Counted from the stretch's first letter, positions 44,581-52,862 are shown. The stretch is DNA of 64,000 bases from Hippasteria phrygiana (GCA_037893225.1 JAZGUH010000272.1:2015933-2079932), one strand, 5' to 3'. Numbers and translations: made by a program. Notes: generated by a model not told the origin, from the sequence alone.

Positions 44581-45858
44581 ATGAACGCAATTTATGGAAG
44601 CAAACTGAATCCACACAGAAGTTTAAAAAATCCTAGAGCGTTGAAGGGGTTGAGGCAATCGATGGTCATTACTCATAATCCTAGTACCGCGTCGGCTGGC
44701 AGTCTGTTGATCGTTGAATTTCCTATGTTGAGTCAAGACGATGTAGTCGTACCGGGTACAGTACGATTAGCTTTTAATATAGACTTAGAATCTGAAGGCA
44801 CTGGCGAAGATGATGCAAGAACTCTATATTATAACGTTGCCCGAAATTTAATTAGTGGCGTAAGAATCAAACTAGAAGGTAAAGATTTCGTAGCGTTTAC
44901 GGATGCCGATGTATATAACGCGTATAAAGACATGTGGCGACCAGCCAGCGCGAACGATGCGTATCGAGGACTCGAAGATAGCAACGTCACGAAACTCAGA
45001 ATCGGCGCTAGCGATGGGGTTGCTAGCGCGAATGGTGGAAAAGACAAAGCGATTGCCAACGCTTACGGTAACCGATATTACATTCCTCTAGATTTTGAAA
45101 TGCTTACAGATCATCAGCCTTTTAGTCCATCGACGCTCAAAGATAGACTAACTTATGAATTTACATTTAACGATCACTCGAGCGTAGTAAAATCTACCGA
45201 TTCTAACGCGAAGTATAAAATTTCGGGGTTAGATCTCGAGTTTGAAACGGTGACTAATAAAACATTGGCCGATAGTATCAGACAAAAATATCGAGGTAAA
45301 ACTCATTTTCTATACGAAAAAGTTCAAAGATATACGGTTTTAACGTTAAACAAGTCCGATACTACTTGGAACATTAATCTAAATCAAGCCATTAGAAGTC
45401 TCAAAGGTATACTTCTTTTATTTAAAGAATCGAGCGAAAAAGATCCTCGAATTTTTTATAATCCAAAGATCGAAAAAGTAGACGTTACGATAGAGGGTAA
45501 GCCGAATCAATTGTATAGTCAGGGCATGAAGCGTTATCAACACTGGGATGAGATTACCAAGTTTTTCGGAGACTCTAATACAGAATTTGGCGCCAGCGTG
45601 TGCAAAGACTTGGGCTTGCACGATATGTCTATAGGCTCCTACTTAAGCACTAGTTACGGTCTTTGGCTAGATACGAGGGTAACCGACGACAACAAAAGTC
45701 ACGGTTCTGGCAGGAAAATAGGAGATGTAGGTGGCGGTATTTCTCTTCATTTAGAAAGAGAGGCTGAGGCATCTGGTGCTCTAAAATGTTACGTTTTCTT
45801 GGTGATGGATGGCCAGTTGGTGCTAGAAGATGGAAGATTTAGCGGTAGTTACTCTTAA
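44581..45858 (+). CDS. MCP: Candidate major capsid protein, double jelly-roll type (425 aa)
   Basis: Would form the hexameric capsid shell. It is a beta-rich protein of 425 residues. Recognisable blocks are VPGTVRLAFNIDLE, NLISGVRIKLEGKDF, YYIPLDFEMLTDHQPF, LKDRLTYEFTFNDHS, SDTTWNINLNQ with RSLKGILLLF, IEGKPNQLYSQGM, and a GG-containing C-terminal strand region ending CYVFLVMDGQLVLEDG. The YE-x-TFND and W-NINLN-x-x-x-RS-x-KG-x-LLLF blocks match capsid-type proteins in cnidarian and other Polintons as I recall them. It sits immediately before the packaging ATPase (34 bp), as expected of a morphogenetic module. Fold prediction would be the test; the frame is intact. Confidence 0.75.
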   Translation: MNAIYGSKLNPHRSLKNPRALKGLRQSMVITHNPSTASAGSLLIVEFPMLSQDDVVVPGTVRLAFNIDLESEGTGEDDARTLYYNVARNLISGVRIKLEGKDFVAFTDADVYNAYKDMWRPASANDAYRGLEDSNVTKLRIGASDGVASANGGKDKAIANAYGNRYYIPLDFEMLTDHQPFSPSTLKDRLTYEFTFNDHSSVVKSTDSNAKYKISGLDLEFETVTNKTLADSIRQKYRGKTHFLYEKVQRYTVLTLNKSDTTWNINLNQAIRSLKGILLLFKESSEKDPRIFYNPKIEKVDVTIEGKPNQLYSQGMKRYQHWDEITKFFGDSNTEFGASVCKDLGLHDMSIGSYLSTSYGLWLDTRVTDDNKSHGSGRKIGDVGGGISLHLEREAEASGALKCYVFLVMDGQLVLEDGRFSGSYS

Positions 45859-45892
45859 AATAGTCTTTACTATTAAATAGCCCAAATAAGCA

Positions 45893-46531
45893 ATGTATAA
45901 AACGTTTCCAAAAACACCACACTGCGCTCTAGTATGCGGTAGGACTAATTCGGGTAAAACCAAATATATTTTAGATCTATTAGAAACTGAGTATAAAGAT
46001 CACTTTGAAAATATCGTAGTTATTTGTCCTACGTTGAGCAACAACAAGACATATCGTGAGAGACGTTGGTTGTGGTTAGATCCCGAGATATACCTATGCG
46101 ATTTAGAGATAGAAAAGGTGTCTCTCAACAAAGCGTTAGAATTTTATAGAGCTCGATTTAAAGGATCGCACGTTCTATTTTTGATAGACGATTGTAGCTC
46201 GGAACAAGACATAAAATATCGTAAGGCGGCGCTCGGGAAAAACACTTGCGTTTTAACGAAATTGGCGTTTAGCGGTAGGCACGACAATCACTACTGTTGG
46301 TTGATGACTCAAAAGTATAATTGCGTAATGACAGATTTTAGAGCTCAAACTGCATTTGTCGTATTGTTCTATTGTAAAGATAAAAATAGTTTCGATCAAT
46401 GTCTCGATGAAAATGATGCGGTGCCTTTAGAAGAAAGATCGAGAATTAAAAAGATCTTAAGAGATGTGCCTTTTAGTAAATTATTGGTAAAAACTGATCC
46501 TCCAGTCTGTTGGCAGTTGATCTATAGTTGA
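45893..46531 (+). CDS. ATP: A32/FtsK-like genome-packaging ATPase (212 aa)
   Basis: Powers DNA entry into the capsid. Walker A is CGRTNSGKTK (residues 15-24), Walker B VLFLIDD (94-100), and a sensor-like WLMTQKYN follows at 136-143. The order, spacing and short length match the A32-type ATPases of Polintons, virophages and related viruses. The gene starts at the ATG after AAATAAGCA and follows the capsid gene on the same strand. The frame is intact. Confidence 0.92.
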   Translation: MYKTFPKTPHCALVCGRTNSGKTKYILDLLETEYKDHFENIVVICPTLSNNKTYRERRWLWLDPEIYLCDLEIEKVSLNKALEFYRARFKGSHVLFLIDDCSSEQDIKYRKAALGKNTCVLTKLAFSGRHDNHYCWLMTQKYNCVMTDFRAQTAFVVLFYCKDKNSFDQCLDENDAVPLEERSRIKKILRDVPFSKLLVKTDPPVCWQLIYS

Positions 46532-46775
46532 TCTATAGTTGATCTATTAGATAACTGTTAGATACCTGTTAGATACCTGTTAGATACCTGTTAGATAACT
46601 AATAGATGATCTATAGATAACTAATAGATGATCTATAGATTATCTAGTCATCTATAAAATATGATAGAATATCTAGACCTATTATTAAAACTAGTAATAG
46701 CCATCAACTTATCTTTATTTTCTTACGATTATATTTCTTGTAGAAATAAGATTTAAAAATATAGTTCTATTTTAA
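46515..46775. repeat. AT-rich spacer with two short tandem arrays
   Basis: The sequence GTTGATCTATA occurs three times from inside the ATPase stop region. An 11-bp unit CTGTTAGATAC follows in about four copies (46554-46600), and then a 22-bp unit AATAGATGATCTATAGATAA occurs twice. GATCTATAGATC-like dyads are frequent. This is the largest gap between Polinton genes apart from the termini, so it may be a regulatory or replication site. Confidence 0.6.
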
Positions 46776-47507
46776 ATGAGCAAGTCGATAGAATCTCTAA
46801 GCACGTTATCTCAAGAACCTCATCCAACAGTAGCTGCTACACCCACGACTGTAGCGACGACCCCAGAAGCAACTATGTCTAAAAATAGACTTTTAGGCGT
46901 AGTTGCTTCTGGTGATTCTAAAAAATATTTCGGTAAAGAATACTCCGTCAAAGAAATAGAGAGCTTGACCGCGGAAAAACAAGAAAAGCTATATAAAAGA
47001 TACGAAGCCAAGCTAGGTAAAGAAATGATAGTCAGTTTGGGGAGTTGCGTGTTGACCTGTTACGCAAAAGCTTTAGGCGCGACTTTGCCGCTGGCTTCAC
47101 CATTCGGTTATAAACTTTGTTTAGATTCTGAAGAAGCCCTTATCAACGACTTAGAAAAAGATCCCGTTATTTCTAGCAGCTTGTCCAGTTTACTTTGCGA
47201 AGTGCATTACAATTATGGGATTTATTTATCTCCTTTGGTGGCTATGTTGATCACGACTAAACATTTACAGGTAGATAGTAGTAATAATAGTATTACAAAC
47301 AATAGTAGTATTACAAATAATAGTAGTATTACTATAAAAGATGAGTCTAGAAACGACAACGACGGATCAAGTAGCAGAGACTCCCCAGCCTCCCCAAGAG
47401 ACTCCCCAAGAGCCGGCTCCGCCTCCCCAAGAGCCGGCTCTGTCTCCACAAGAGCCGACTCAGTCGGCTCTATCAAGAGTCACAAAAAAAAGAGCAAAAG
47501 ACCCTAA
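46776..47507 (+). CDS. Polinton-conserved protein with Ser/Arg-rich tail (243 aa)
   Basis: The N-terminus is Thr/Ala/Pro-rich. The central domain (about 50-165) contains YSVKEIESLTAEKQEKLYKR, YEAKLGKEMI, LEKDPVISSSLSSLLCEVHY and NYGIYLSPLVAML. The pattern LYxRYEAxLGxxM...DLExDPxxxxxLSS...YGxYLxPL is one I recall in uncharacterised Polinton proteins. The tail has three ITNNSS repeats, then alternating SPR/AGS repeats and a basic KSHKKKSKRP end. The last 167 bp overlap the next gene in another frame. No known enzyme motif; likely a virion or DNA-binding protein. Confidence 0.75.
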   Translation: MSKSIESLSTLSQEPHPTVAATPTTVATTPEATMSKNRLLGVVASGDSKKYFGKEYSVKEIESLTAEKQEKLYKRYEAKLGKEMIVSLGSCVLTCYAKALGATLPLASPFGYKLCLDSEEALINDLEKDPVISSSLSSLLCEVHYNYGIYLSPLVAMLITTKHLQVDSSNNSITNNSSITNNSSITIKDESRNDNDGSSSRDSPASPRDSPRAGSASPRAGSVSTRADSVGSIKSHKKKSKRP

Positions 47508-47790
47508 AAGAGTAGAGCAAGGTAAAAAACTGGCTGAAAGAAACAGAAAGATGAAAGAACAAATACAAAAAATGCAAAGTATAGAAGAAGAACCTCCCCA
47601 GCAAACGCCAGCGCTAACGATGAGAGACATTCCGAGCTGGGGATACGCGATAGTTGGTTTGGTTGTTTTAGGAATTGGATATCTCGCGTTTAAAAAGAGT
47701 AAGCCTGTAGATTCGCAGCGAGAGGTGGGGGTAGGAGTTACGATCGCAACTTCAACCCCCAAAGTTGAAGAACTATTAGAAATGGAATAA
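47341..47790 (+). CDS. Overlapping gene: Pro/Gln-rich membrane-anchored Polinton protein (149 aa)
   Basis: Starts inside the upstream gene in the +1 frame. Residues 1-45 are a PQEP-type repeat region encoded by the same bases as the SPR/AGS repeats of the other frame. Then comes a basic segment (RAKDPKRVEQGKKLAERNRK) similar to DPKRV-x-x-GKKLAE proteins I recall from Polintons, then a transmembrane segment (YAIVGLVVLGIGYLAFKK) and a short C-terminal tail. The downstream two-thirds are unique to this frame, so the gene is real. It is probably expressed by leaky scanning or from its own promoter. Confidence 0.75.
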   Translation: MSLETTTTDQVAETPQPPQETPQEPAPPPQEPALSPQEPTQSALSRVTKKRAKDPKRVEQGKKLAERNRKMKEQIQKMQSIEEEPPQQTPALTMRDIPSWGYAIVGLVVLGIGYLAFKKSKPVDSQREVGVGVTIATSTPKVEELLEME

Positions 47791-47822
47791 ATAAAAAAAT
47801 AAAAAATGTTTGTACAAGTAAA

Positions 47823-48056
47823 ATGGATACGAAGAACGTTGCAAATACTCTTTATCACGGCGCTGTGTTGAGTTTGTTGACCATAGGTTATACTATGTTG
47901 AGTAAAAAACTTTTGAAAATTAAGCCCGCCGATTTGGGAAAGCTAGACGTAGAAGATACGATTAAAATCACCGCTACGGTAGGTAGCGCTCTAGCTACTC
48001 AGACTTGGTTGGTGAGCCAAGGAGTAATTCCTCAGAATGTAGTAAATACTACATAA
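47823..48056 (+). CDS. Small hydrophobic Polinton protein (77 aa)
   Basis: MDTKNVANTLYHGAVLSLLT starts a short protein with one hydrophobic helix (about 12-30) and a second apolar patch (TATVGSALATQTWL). The MD-x-KN-x-ANT-x-YH start and the final VSQGVIP match small proteins I recall from other Polintons. Function unknown. It lies 32 bp after the previous gene and 26 bp before the next, all on the plus strand. Confidence 0.7.
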   Translation: MDTKNVANTLYHGAVLSLLTIGYTMLSKKLLKIKPADLGKLDVEDTIKITATVGSALATQTWLVSQGVIPQNVVNTT

Positions 48057-48057
48057 A

Positions 48058-48082
48058 AATATAAAATATACGACTTTATAAA
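48058..48082 (+). promoter_or_regulatory. Shared upstream box (copy 1)
   Basis: TATACGACTTTATAAAATG, preceded by ATAAAA, runs into the start codon of the 508-aa gene. The same 25 bases precede the 211-aa gene at 49618-49642, and a looser form (ACGACTTATTAAAA) precedes 44059. A common promoter or initiator for this gene class is likely. Confidence 0.6.
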
Positions 48083-49609
48083 ATGGCTGAAGGTGGAGAA
48101 TTTAGACCTATGGATGAAATGGGTCGAGAAGACAAACAAAATGATGCTGATGCAGATGCTGATTTCGAATTAGACAGAGACGATGAAGGGCCGTTTTCTG
48201 ATTATCAAGAAGAATTAGAAAATCGGTTAAAACTACTAAATAAAGATGACTCTACATCAATAGAAAAACTTAAGGTGATGTTGTTAAAAGAAAAACTATC
48301 CAAGTTCTATAAATATGCATATGAGACTACTGGACATACAGCAGATATTGAAGATACTACTAATTTTAGAAGTGATAAAGATGGGGGATTATCTGTAAAA
48401 TGGGTTAGAAAAAATAGATGGATTAAATTAACACAAAAAAAAAATCCGCGCTTGTTTTTACAATTAAAAACTATTCAACAGAAAACTAGCGCAGAATTTA
48501 TCAGATATGATCTTGGTTTTTCTAATTATACATCTGGTAAATTCATTAGTAAACCTCAACAAGAAATAAGTCAGATACACCCCGAAAATATTGAGATTAG
48601 TGAACTTCCAAAAGCGGCCGATGATGTTGACGATATCGTAAAAAAAGTAGTCGTAGATGTATTGAGAGAAGAAGTAGATTTAACGAAACAAGATGTTGAT
48701 TTTAGTGAATTATTATATGAAATAGATGTACTACTTAATACAAAAGATCAACGAAAAAAAGAATTAGATAAACGAGATAAAGAATTAGGTAAAATAGTAA
48801 ATACATTAAAGGGGCGAGTAGAAACATTAGATAGATCGAGAGACGTAGTAGCTAAACGAAGAACAGCATTAGATGAACGAGAAAAAGTATTAGCTGAACG
48901 AGAAACAGTAATTGCTAAAATTACAGGATTAAAGAACCTTAGAGAAATTGCTGGTTTAAGCAAAGCGTTAGAAACTCGCAAAGGTGAGTTAGAATTAAAT
49001 TTAGCTCAATTAAGAAGGGTAGATGATGAAATTAATCAAACCAAAGCTGAACTAACTGAAGCAACGAGCGAAGGAGAGAGACGAGAAATAGCCAATCGAT
49101 TAAAAGATCTAAATGATGAAAGATCCGCTAGAATGACAGCGGCGCTCGAAAATGAACGAGGACTCAAAAGTCAAATCGTTAGAATCAAAGAAACGATTAA
49201 TAAAATACTAGATGGCGATACCTCGCTAGGAGAAAAGATTAGAATTCTGTTTCGAGAACAGGGCGTGACGGTCGTTAGTATATTGGCCGCGTTTGCTTTA
49301 GCTATAAGTACGATCGTTTCTTCTTTGGCGGCGGCTATTGGTGGCGGAGCTGCAGCAGCTGTTGCAGCTCCGCCTACCGGAGGTAACGTGAAAGATTGGA
49401 TAAGTAATCATTTAAAAAACTTGTCCAATTTGCTAAAAAAGCTGGGGGGTAAGTTATTAGCCGCTTTACCGGGTATTTTGGGTGCTATCGCGAGTTGGTT
49501 GTTTACGTTGTTAAGTAAGTCAGTCGGTTGGTTGGCGGAGCACGTGTGGACATTATTGGTAGGTGTTGGTGCTTTGATACTAGTATACATGCAAAAAAAA
49601 TTAAAATAA
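48083..49609 (+). CDS. Coiled-coil and membrane protein of the Polinton (508 aa)
   Basis: An acidic N-terminus (DADADADFELDRDDEGPF) is followed by a domain with KLKVMLLKEKLSKFYKYAYE and a compact region to about 160. A long charged coiled coil spans about 225-390 (for example LDEREKVLAERETVIAKIT). The C-terminal third has LGEKIRILFREQGVTVVSIL, a hydrophobic Ala/Ile-rich segment (about 403-432), an amphipathic GG-containing linker, and repeated hydrophobic stretches ending in an anchor (LLVGVGALILVYMQKKLK). The REQGVT plus hydrophobic tail is a pattern I recall in other invertebrate Polintons. It could be a spike, fibre or membrane-active virion component; unproven. Confidence 0.8.
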   Translation: MAEGGEFRPMDEMGREDKQNDADADADFELDRDDEGPFSDYQEELENRLKLLNKDDSTSIEKLKVMLLKEKLSKFYKYAYETTGHTADIEDTTNFRSDKDGGLSVKWVRKNRWIKLTQKKNPRLFLQLKTIQQKTSAEFIRYDLGFSNYTSGKFISKPQQEISQIHPENIEISELPKAADDVDDIVKKVVVDVLREEVDLTKQDVDFSELLYEIDVLLNTKDQRKKELDKRDKELGKIVNTLKGRVETLDRSRDVVAKRRTALDEREKVLAERETVIAKITGLKNLREIAGLSKALETRKGELELNLAQLRRVDDEINQTKAELTEATSEGERREIANRLKDLNDERSARMTAALENERGLKSQIVRIKETINKILDGDTSLGEKIRILFREQGVTVVSILAAFALAISTIVSSLAAAIGGGAAAAVAAPPTGGNVKDWISNHLKNLSNLLKKLGGKLLAALPGILGAIASWLFTLLSKSVGWLAEHVWTLLVGVGALILVYMQKKLK

Positions 49610-49617
49610 TAAGTCAT

Positions 49618-49642
49618 ATAAAATATACGACTTTATAAAATG
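49618..49642 (+). promoter_or_regulatory. Shared upstream box (copy 2)
   Basis: An identical 25-base segment to 48060-48084, ending in the start codon of the 211-aa gene. Confidence 0.6.
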
Positions 49643-50275
49643 ACCGCAGAATCCGTTTACCCTAAATTGCCTGATGTTCCTATAGAAACGAACGAGTCTT
49701 CAGTCTTTAGGTTAAATAAAATCGAACGAGTGCAAAAAGAGATATCTAACGAGAGAGATAAGAGAGAACGGTTACACAAAAAGTATAATAAAATTATTAC
49801 CTGTTTATCTAACGCAGAGACCGTTATAGAATGTTTAGGAGCTTTATCTGGTACCATAGGCATAGTCAGCGTTGTAGGTGTCATTAGTATACCTATAGGC
49901 GTGGTGTTAGAAGGATTAGCTATAGGATGCGTGGGTGTAAGTTTGGTATTAAAACGATTTAGTAAAAAGTTTAGAGGTAAAGCTAAGAAACACGATGAGA
50001 TTAGAGTAGTAGCCGAAACAAAATTAAATACGATAAATGAATTAGTGTCTCAGGCTGTAGACGATGGCGATGTAAGTCACGAAGAATTTGCTTTGATTAA
50101 CGATGAATTAAAAAAGTTTTATGGAATGAAAGAAGCTATTAGGACTCAAACTAAAGCGAGAGAAGAGTCTGTTTCTAACCAAAAAGAAATAGACGATGAG
50201 GTCGAAAAGAAAGTTGTCGAGCTTCTAGCGAAAGAAAAAAAAGATCTTATCGCAAAACTTACAACTTTAAATTAG
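49640..50275 (+). CDS. Polinton-conserved two-helix membrane protein (211 aa)
   Basis: The N-terminus is VYPKLPDVPIETNESSVFRL then a charged helix ending RERLHKKYNKI. A glycine-rich hydrophobic pair follows (about 60-107: GALSGTIGIVSVVGVISIPI and GVVLEGLAIGCVGVSLVL), then KKHDEIRVVAETKLNTINEL with SQAVDDGDVSHEEF. YP-x-L, KRERLYKKY, KKH-x-x-I, A-x-x-KL-x-x-I-x-x-x-V-SQA-x-x-DG-x-I/V-S-x-x-EF is a very common Polinton protein pattern as I recall it. It ends LTTLN-stop. A -1 frame continues open beyond the stop and is described separately. Confidence 0.8.
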   Translation: MTAESVYPKLPDVPIETNESSVFRLNKIERVQKEISNERDKRERLHKKYNKIITCLSNAETVIECLGALSGTIGIVSVVGVISIPIGVVLEGLAIGCVGVSLVLKRFSKKFRGKAKKHDEIRVVAETKLNTINELVSQAVDDGDVSHEEFALINDELKKFYGMKEAIRTQTKAREESVSNQKEIDDEVEKKVVELLAKEKKDLIAKLTTLN

Positions 50276-50388
50276 AAATATGTAAAGAGTATGAGTGTGA
50301 TTCTAACGTGGGTAGAGATGAGCCTCCTAGCTACACAAGTGCTCAAGAGAGTTTAGAGACTAGGCCTAGCGCTCCTTGCAAAGAGTAG
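50243..50388 (+). other. -1-frame extension after the 211-aa gene with PPSY and PSAP motifs
   Basis: Frame -1 relative to the 211-aa gene is open from the A8 run (50235-50242) to a TAG at 50386-50388, and has no ATG. It encodes PPSY (50323-50334) and PSAP (50365-50376), which match the PPxY and P(S/T)AP late-domain motifs. In frame zero the A run reads A-AAA-AAA, a classical slippery heptamer. So the protein may be extended by -1 frameshifting, or the run may have gained or lost a base. No downstream pseudoknot was worked out. Confidence 0.5.
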
Positions 50389-50422
50389 TTGTAGTTAGTA
50401 ACGCAGTAGATCTACATAACAC

Positions 50423-50469
50423 AAAAAAACCCTCATCTCTACTGAGTGTAGAAGTGAGGGTTTTTTTTT
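50423..50469. terminator. Hairpin at the right end of the gene block
   Basis: AAAAAAACCCTCA pairs with TGAGGGTTTTTTT across a short loop containing CTACTGAGTGTAG. It lies just after the last reading frame and just inside the right inverted repeat. It could be a transcript end or stability element; a role is inferred from position only. Confidence 0.45.
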
Positions 50470-50554
50470 GCCTTGCGACAAATCATGTTTTGCCTTTTTT
50501 CGCCCGGGCGCCCGGGCGTTTTCGTACGCTTGTGGACTATGGAAAATACTTTTT
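50461..50554. repeat. Right terminal inverted repeat, inner part
   Basis: Inverted match to 35147-35040: contains CTTGCGACAAATCATGT, the palindrome CGCCCGGGCGCCCGGGCG at 50501-50518, and TTGTGGACTATGGAAAATAC ending in five T. The match stops at 50554 and resumes at 52863, so the repeat is split by an insertion. Confidence 0.85.
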
Positions 50555-52862
50555 GGCTTTTCCGAAATTTTTCGGAAAAGCCATTGTTTTTGTTCTGATT
50601 TTTTTTTTTCTTCTTCTTCTCCTTCTTCTTGTTCTTCTATCAAAAATGCCATAGACAAAGCACACGTTTTATTCTCGCCGGCACTTTTGCCATTAAACAG
50701 ACTTCAATCTTAATGAGAGTTTGCATAGACTTGGACCCTGTACCGAACTCGTGCATATTACTCTGACGTCATGATGACGTCATCACGTGGCACGTGACGT
50801 CATCTCAAAAGTGCGTTTTTGAAGGGCCTATATCTAGAGAACCCTAAGTCCGATTGAGCTCAAACGTGGTTTGTTGGTGGACCGGCTTGTGTTATAGATG
50901 AAAATCGACGTGACGTCATGATGACGTCATCATACGATTTTGCAGTAATTGTTAAAGTTTTGAACCCTTAAGCCATATCTCATTAACTGAACATGCTAAT
51001 TTCGAAATTCTTTTTGTAATAGGTTTGTTAGCTCATAGATACTTACATATAAATGTGAAAAATTCGTGACGTCATGATGACGTCATCAAAAATGTGCTTT
51101 TTTGAAACACATATAAGGGTAGGTCCGATCGTCACAAAAATTGGTGGGTAGGCAGACATTGTCACTAGCATGCAAAATCCGAAGTGACGTCATGATGACG
51201 TCATCGGCTGATTTTCTATGAATTTGTTAATGTTTCAAATTTCATTATACACTAAAAATCTTACACTGTCATTGATCAGATTGACTCTAAACTCGACCCA
51301 GGCCAAGACCACGTTGGAAATGTTTGCTTCGACAAGTACAGTTGTGATGACGTCATCGTGGGTCACGTGACGTCATCTTAAAGGTGCACACTTTAAGGTC
51401 CTATATCTAGAGAACCAGAAGTCCGATTGGGTGCAGTCGTAATGCTGATAGGCCAGGATTTGTTACAGATAAAACAAATTGATGTGACGTCATGATGACG
51501 TCATCTAGAGGTCATGAAATTCAAGTCAAAATTTGGTATATTTAGCAATCTCTTATGACAAAAACCTTCGGAAGTGTTATACACTGTATTTTTGTGTACC
51601 TAATTCCAAGTTCTTATGATCATAGCTCACTCCAGCGTCAAAATATACCCATTTCAATATTTAGCCCCAAAACAATATGATAACAAAGGAATTCTGGGAA
51701 GGCAGTGTAACCATGGGTGTCATGTTGCACGTTTCTACAATCCAACGTAAACGTGTGTGGTGTTGCGCTGTACGTGCAAATACAAAGTGATACACGCAGC
51801 TCTGCAGTGCATGCAGCGTGTACCAATGGTGTAAGGTGGCTCAGAAGGGACATCGCAAATCGTGCGATATCAAAAATCCCATAGGCAATGCACGTTTCAT
51901 TCTCGCCGGCGCTTTGCCAGTAAACAGATCTTTCATCTTGATGAAAGTTTGCGTAGACTGAGACCCTGTGCTGAAATCGTGCATATTGCTCTGACGTCTG
52001 ATGACGTCATCACGTGTCACATTAAGTCATCTTAAAGGTGCATTTTTGAAGGGCCTATATTTAGAGAACCGTAGGTCTGATTAGATAAAACGTGGTAGGC
52101 TGGTAGGTGAGCATGTTATAGATGAAAATTGATGTGACGTCATAGTGACGTCATCATACGATTTTATAGTATTGTTTAAGTTTTTGGACCTTAAAGCCAT
52201 ATATCATCAACAGAACATGCCAATTTAGAAATTCTTTTTGTAATAGGTTTGTTAGATCATACATAATTGTATATAAATGTGGAAAATGTGTGTTGTCATG
52301 AGGACGTCATAAAAAAATGTGCTTTTTTGAAACACGTATAAGGGTACATCCGATCTTCACGAAAATTGGTGGGTATACAGATATTGTCACAAGAATGCAA
52401 ACTCCGAAGTGACGTCATGATGATGTCATTATGTGTCACGTGACGTCACCTTAAAGGTGCGTTTTTAACAGGGGCCATATCTAGACAGTTGTTTGACCGA
52501 TTAGGGTGAAACCTGGTATGTTAAAAGGCCGGTAATTGAATATGATTTTAACATGGTTACGTTCTTGAATCTGTAAGTCATATCCCGTCAACAGAACAAA
52601 CTACTTTCGAAATTCTTTTTGAAATAAGTTTGTTAGGTCATAAATAATATGTAAAAAATAGAGGCGATTGATGTGGAACATCATAATGACGTTATTAAAG
52701 GCGTAATTTATAGACACATATAAATTGGTAGATCCGTCGGATTGTCACGAAACTTGGTGGGTAGTCGAATTTCTCATTAGTAGGCAATATTCTAAGTGAC
52801 ATTATAGCAAATAATATGGAAAAGCCCTATGTTCTGTTTAGGAAACAGACATATAGCTCTCG
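50555..52862. mobile_element. 2.3-kb noncoding insert in the Polinton right repeat, with CRE array
   Basis: Breakpoints are sharp: the left repeat reads AAAATA-AAAAGT without a gap. The insert begins with a hairpin (GGCTTTTCCGAAA and TTTCGGAAAAGCC). It contains a direct duplication of period about 1230 bp (50637-51250 against 51867-52450; both have ATTCTCGCCGGC and CTGACGTC). It has 18 perfect TGACGTCA octamers, 13 of them at 50764-51503. Most occur as TGACGTCA-TGA-TGACGTCA pairs. A segment with TTCGAAATTCTTTTTGTAATA also recurs. No reading frame of note. Possibly a non-autonomous element or satellite; family unknown. Confidence 0.65.

Noticed and set aside
50376..50713. Frames of 80-90 codons across the Polinton right repeat
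   Set aside because: They run through the inverted repeat, a hairpin and the start of the CRE-rich insert; composition is low-complexity (Ser/Leu or Glu/Lys runs).
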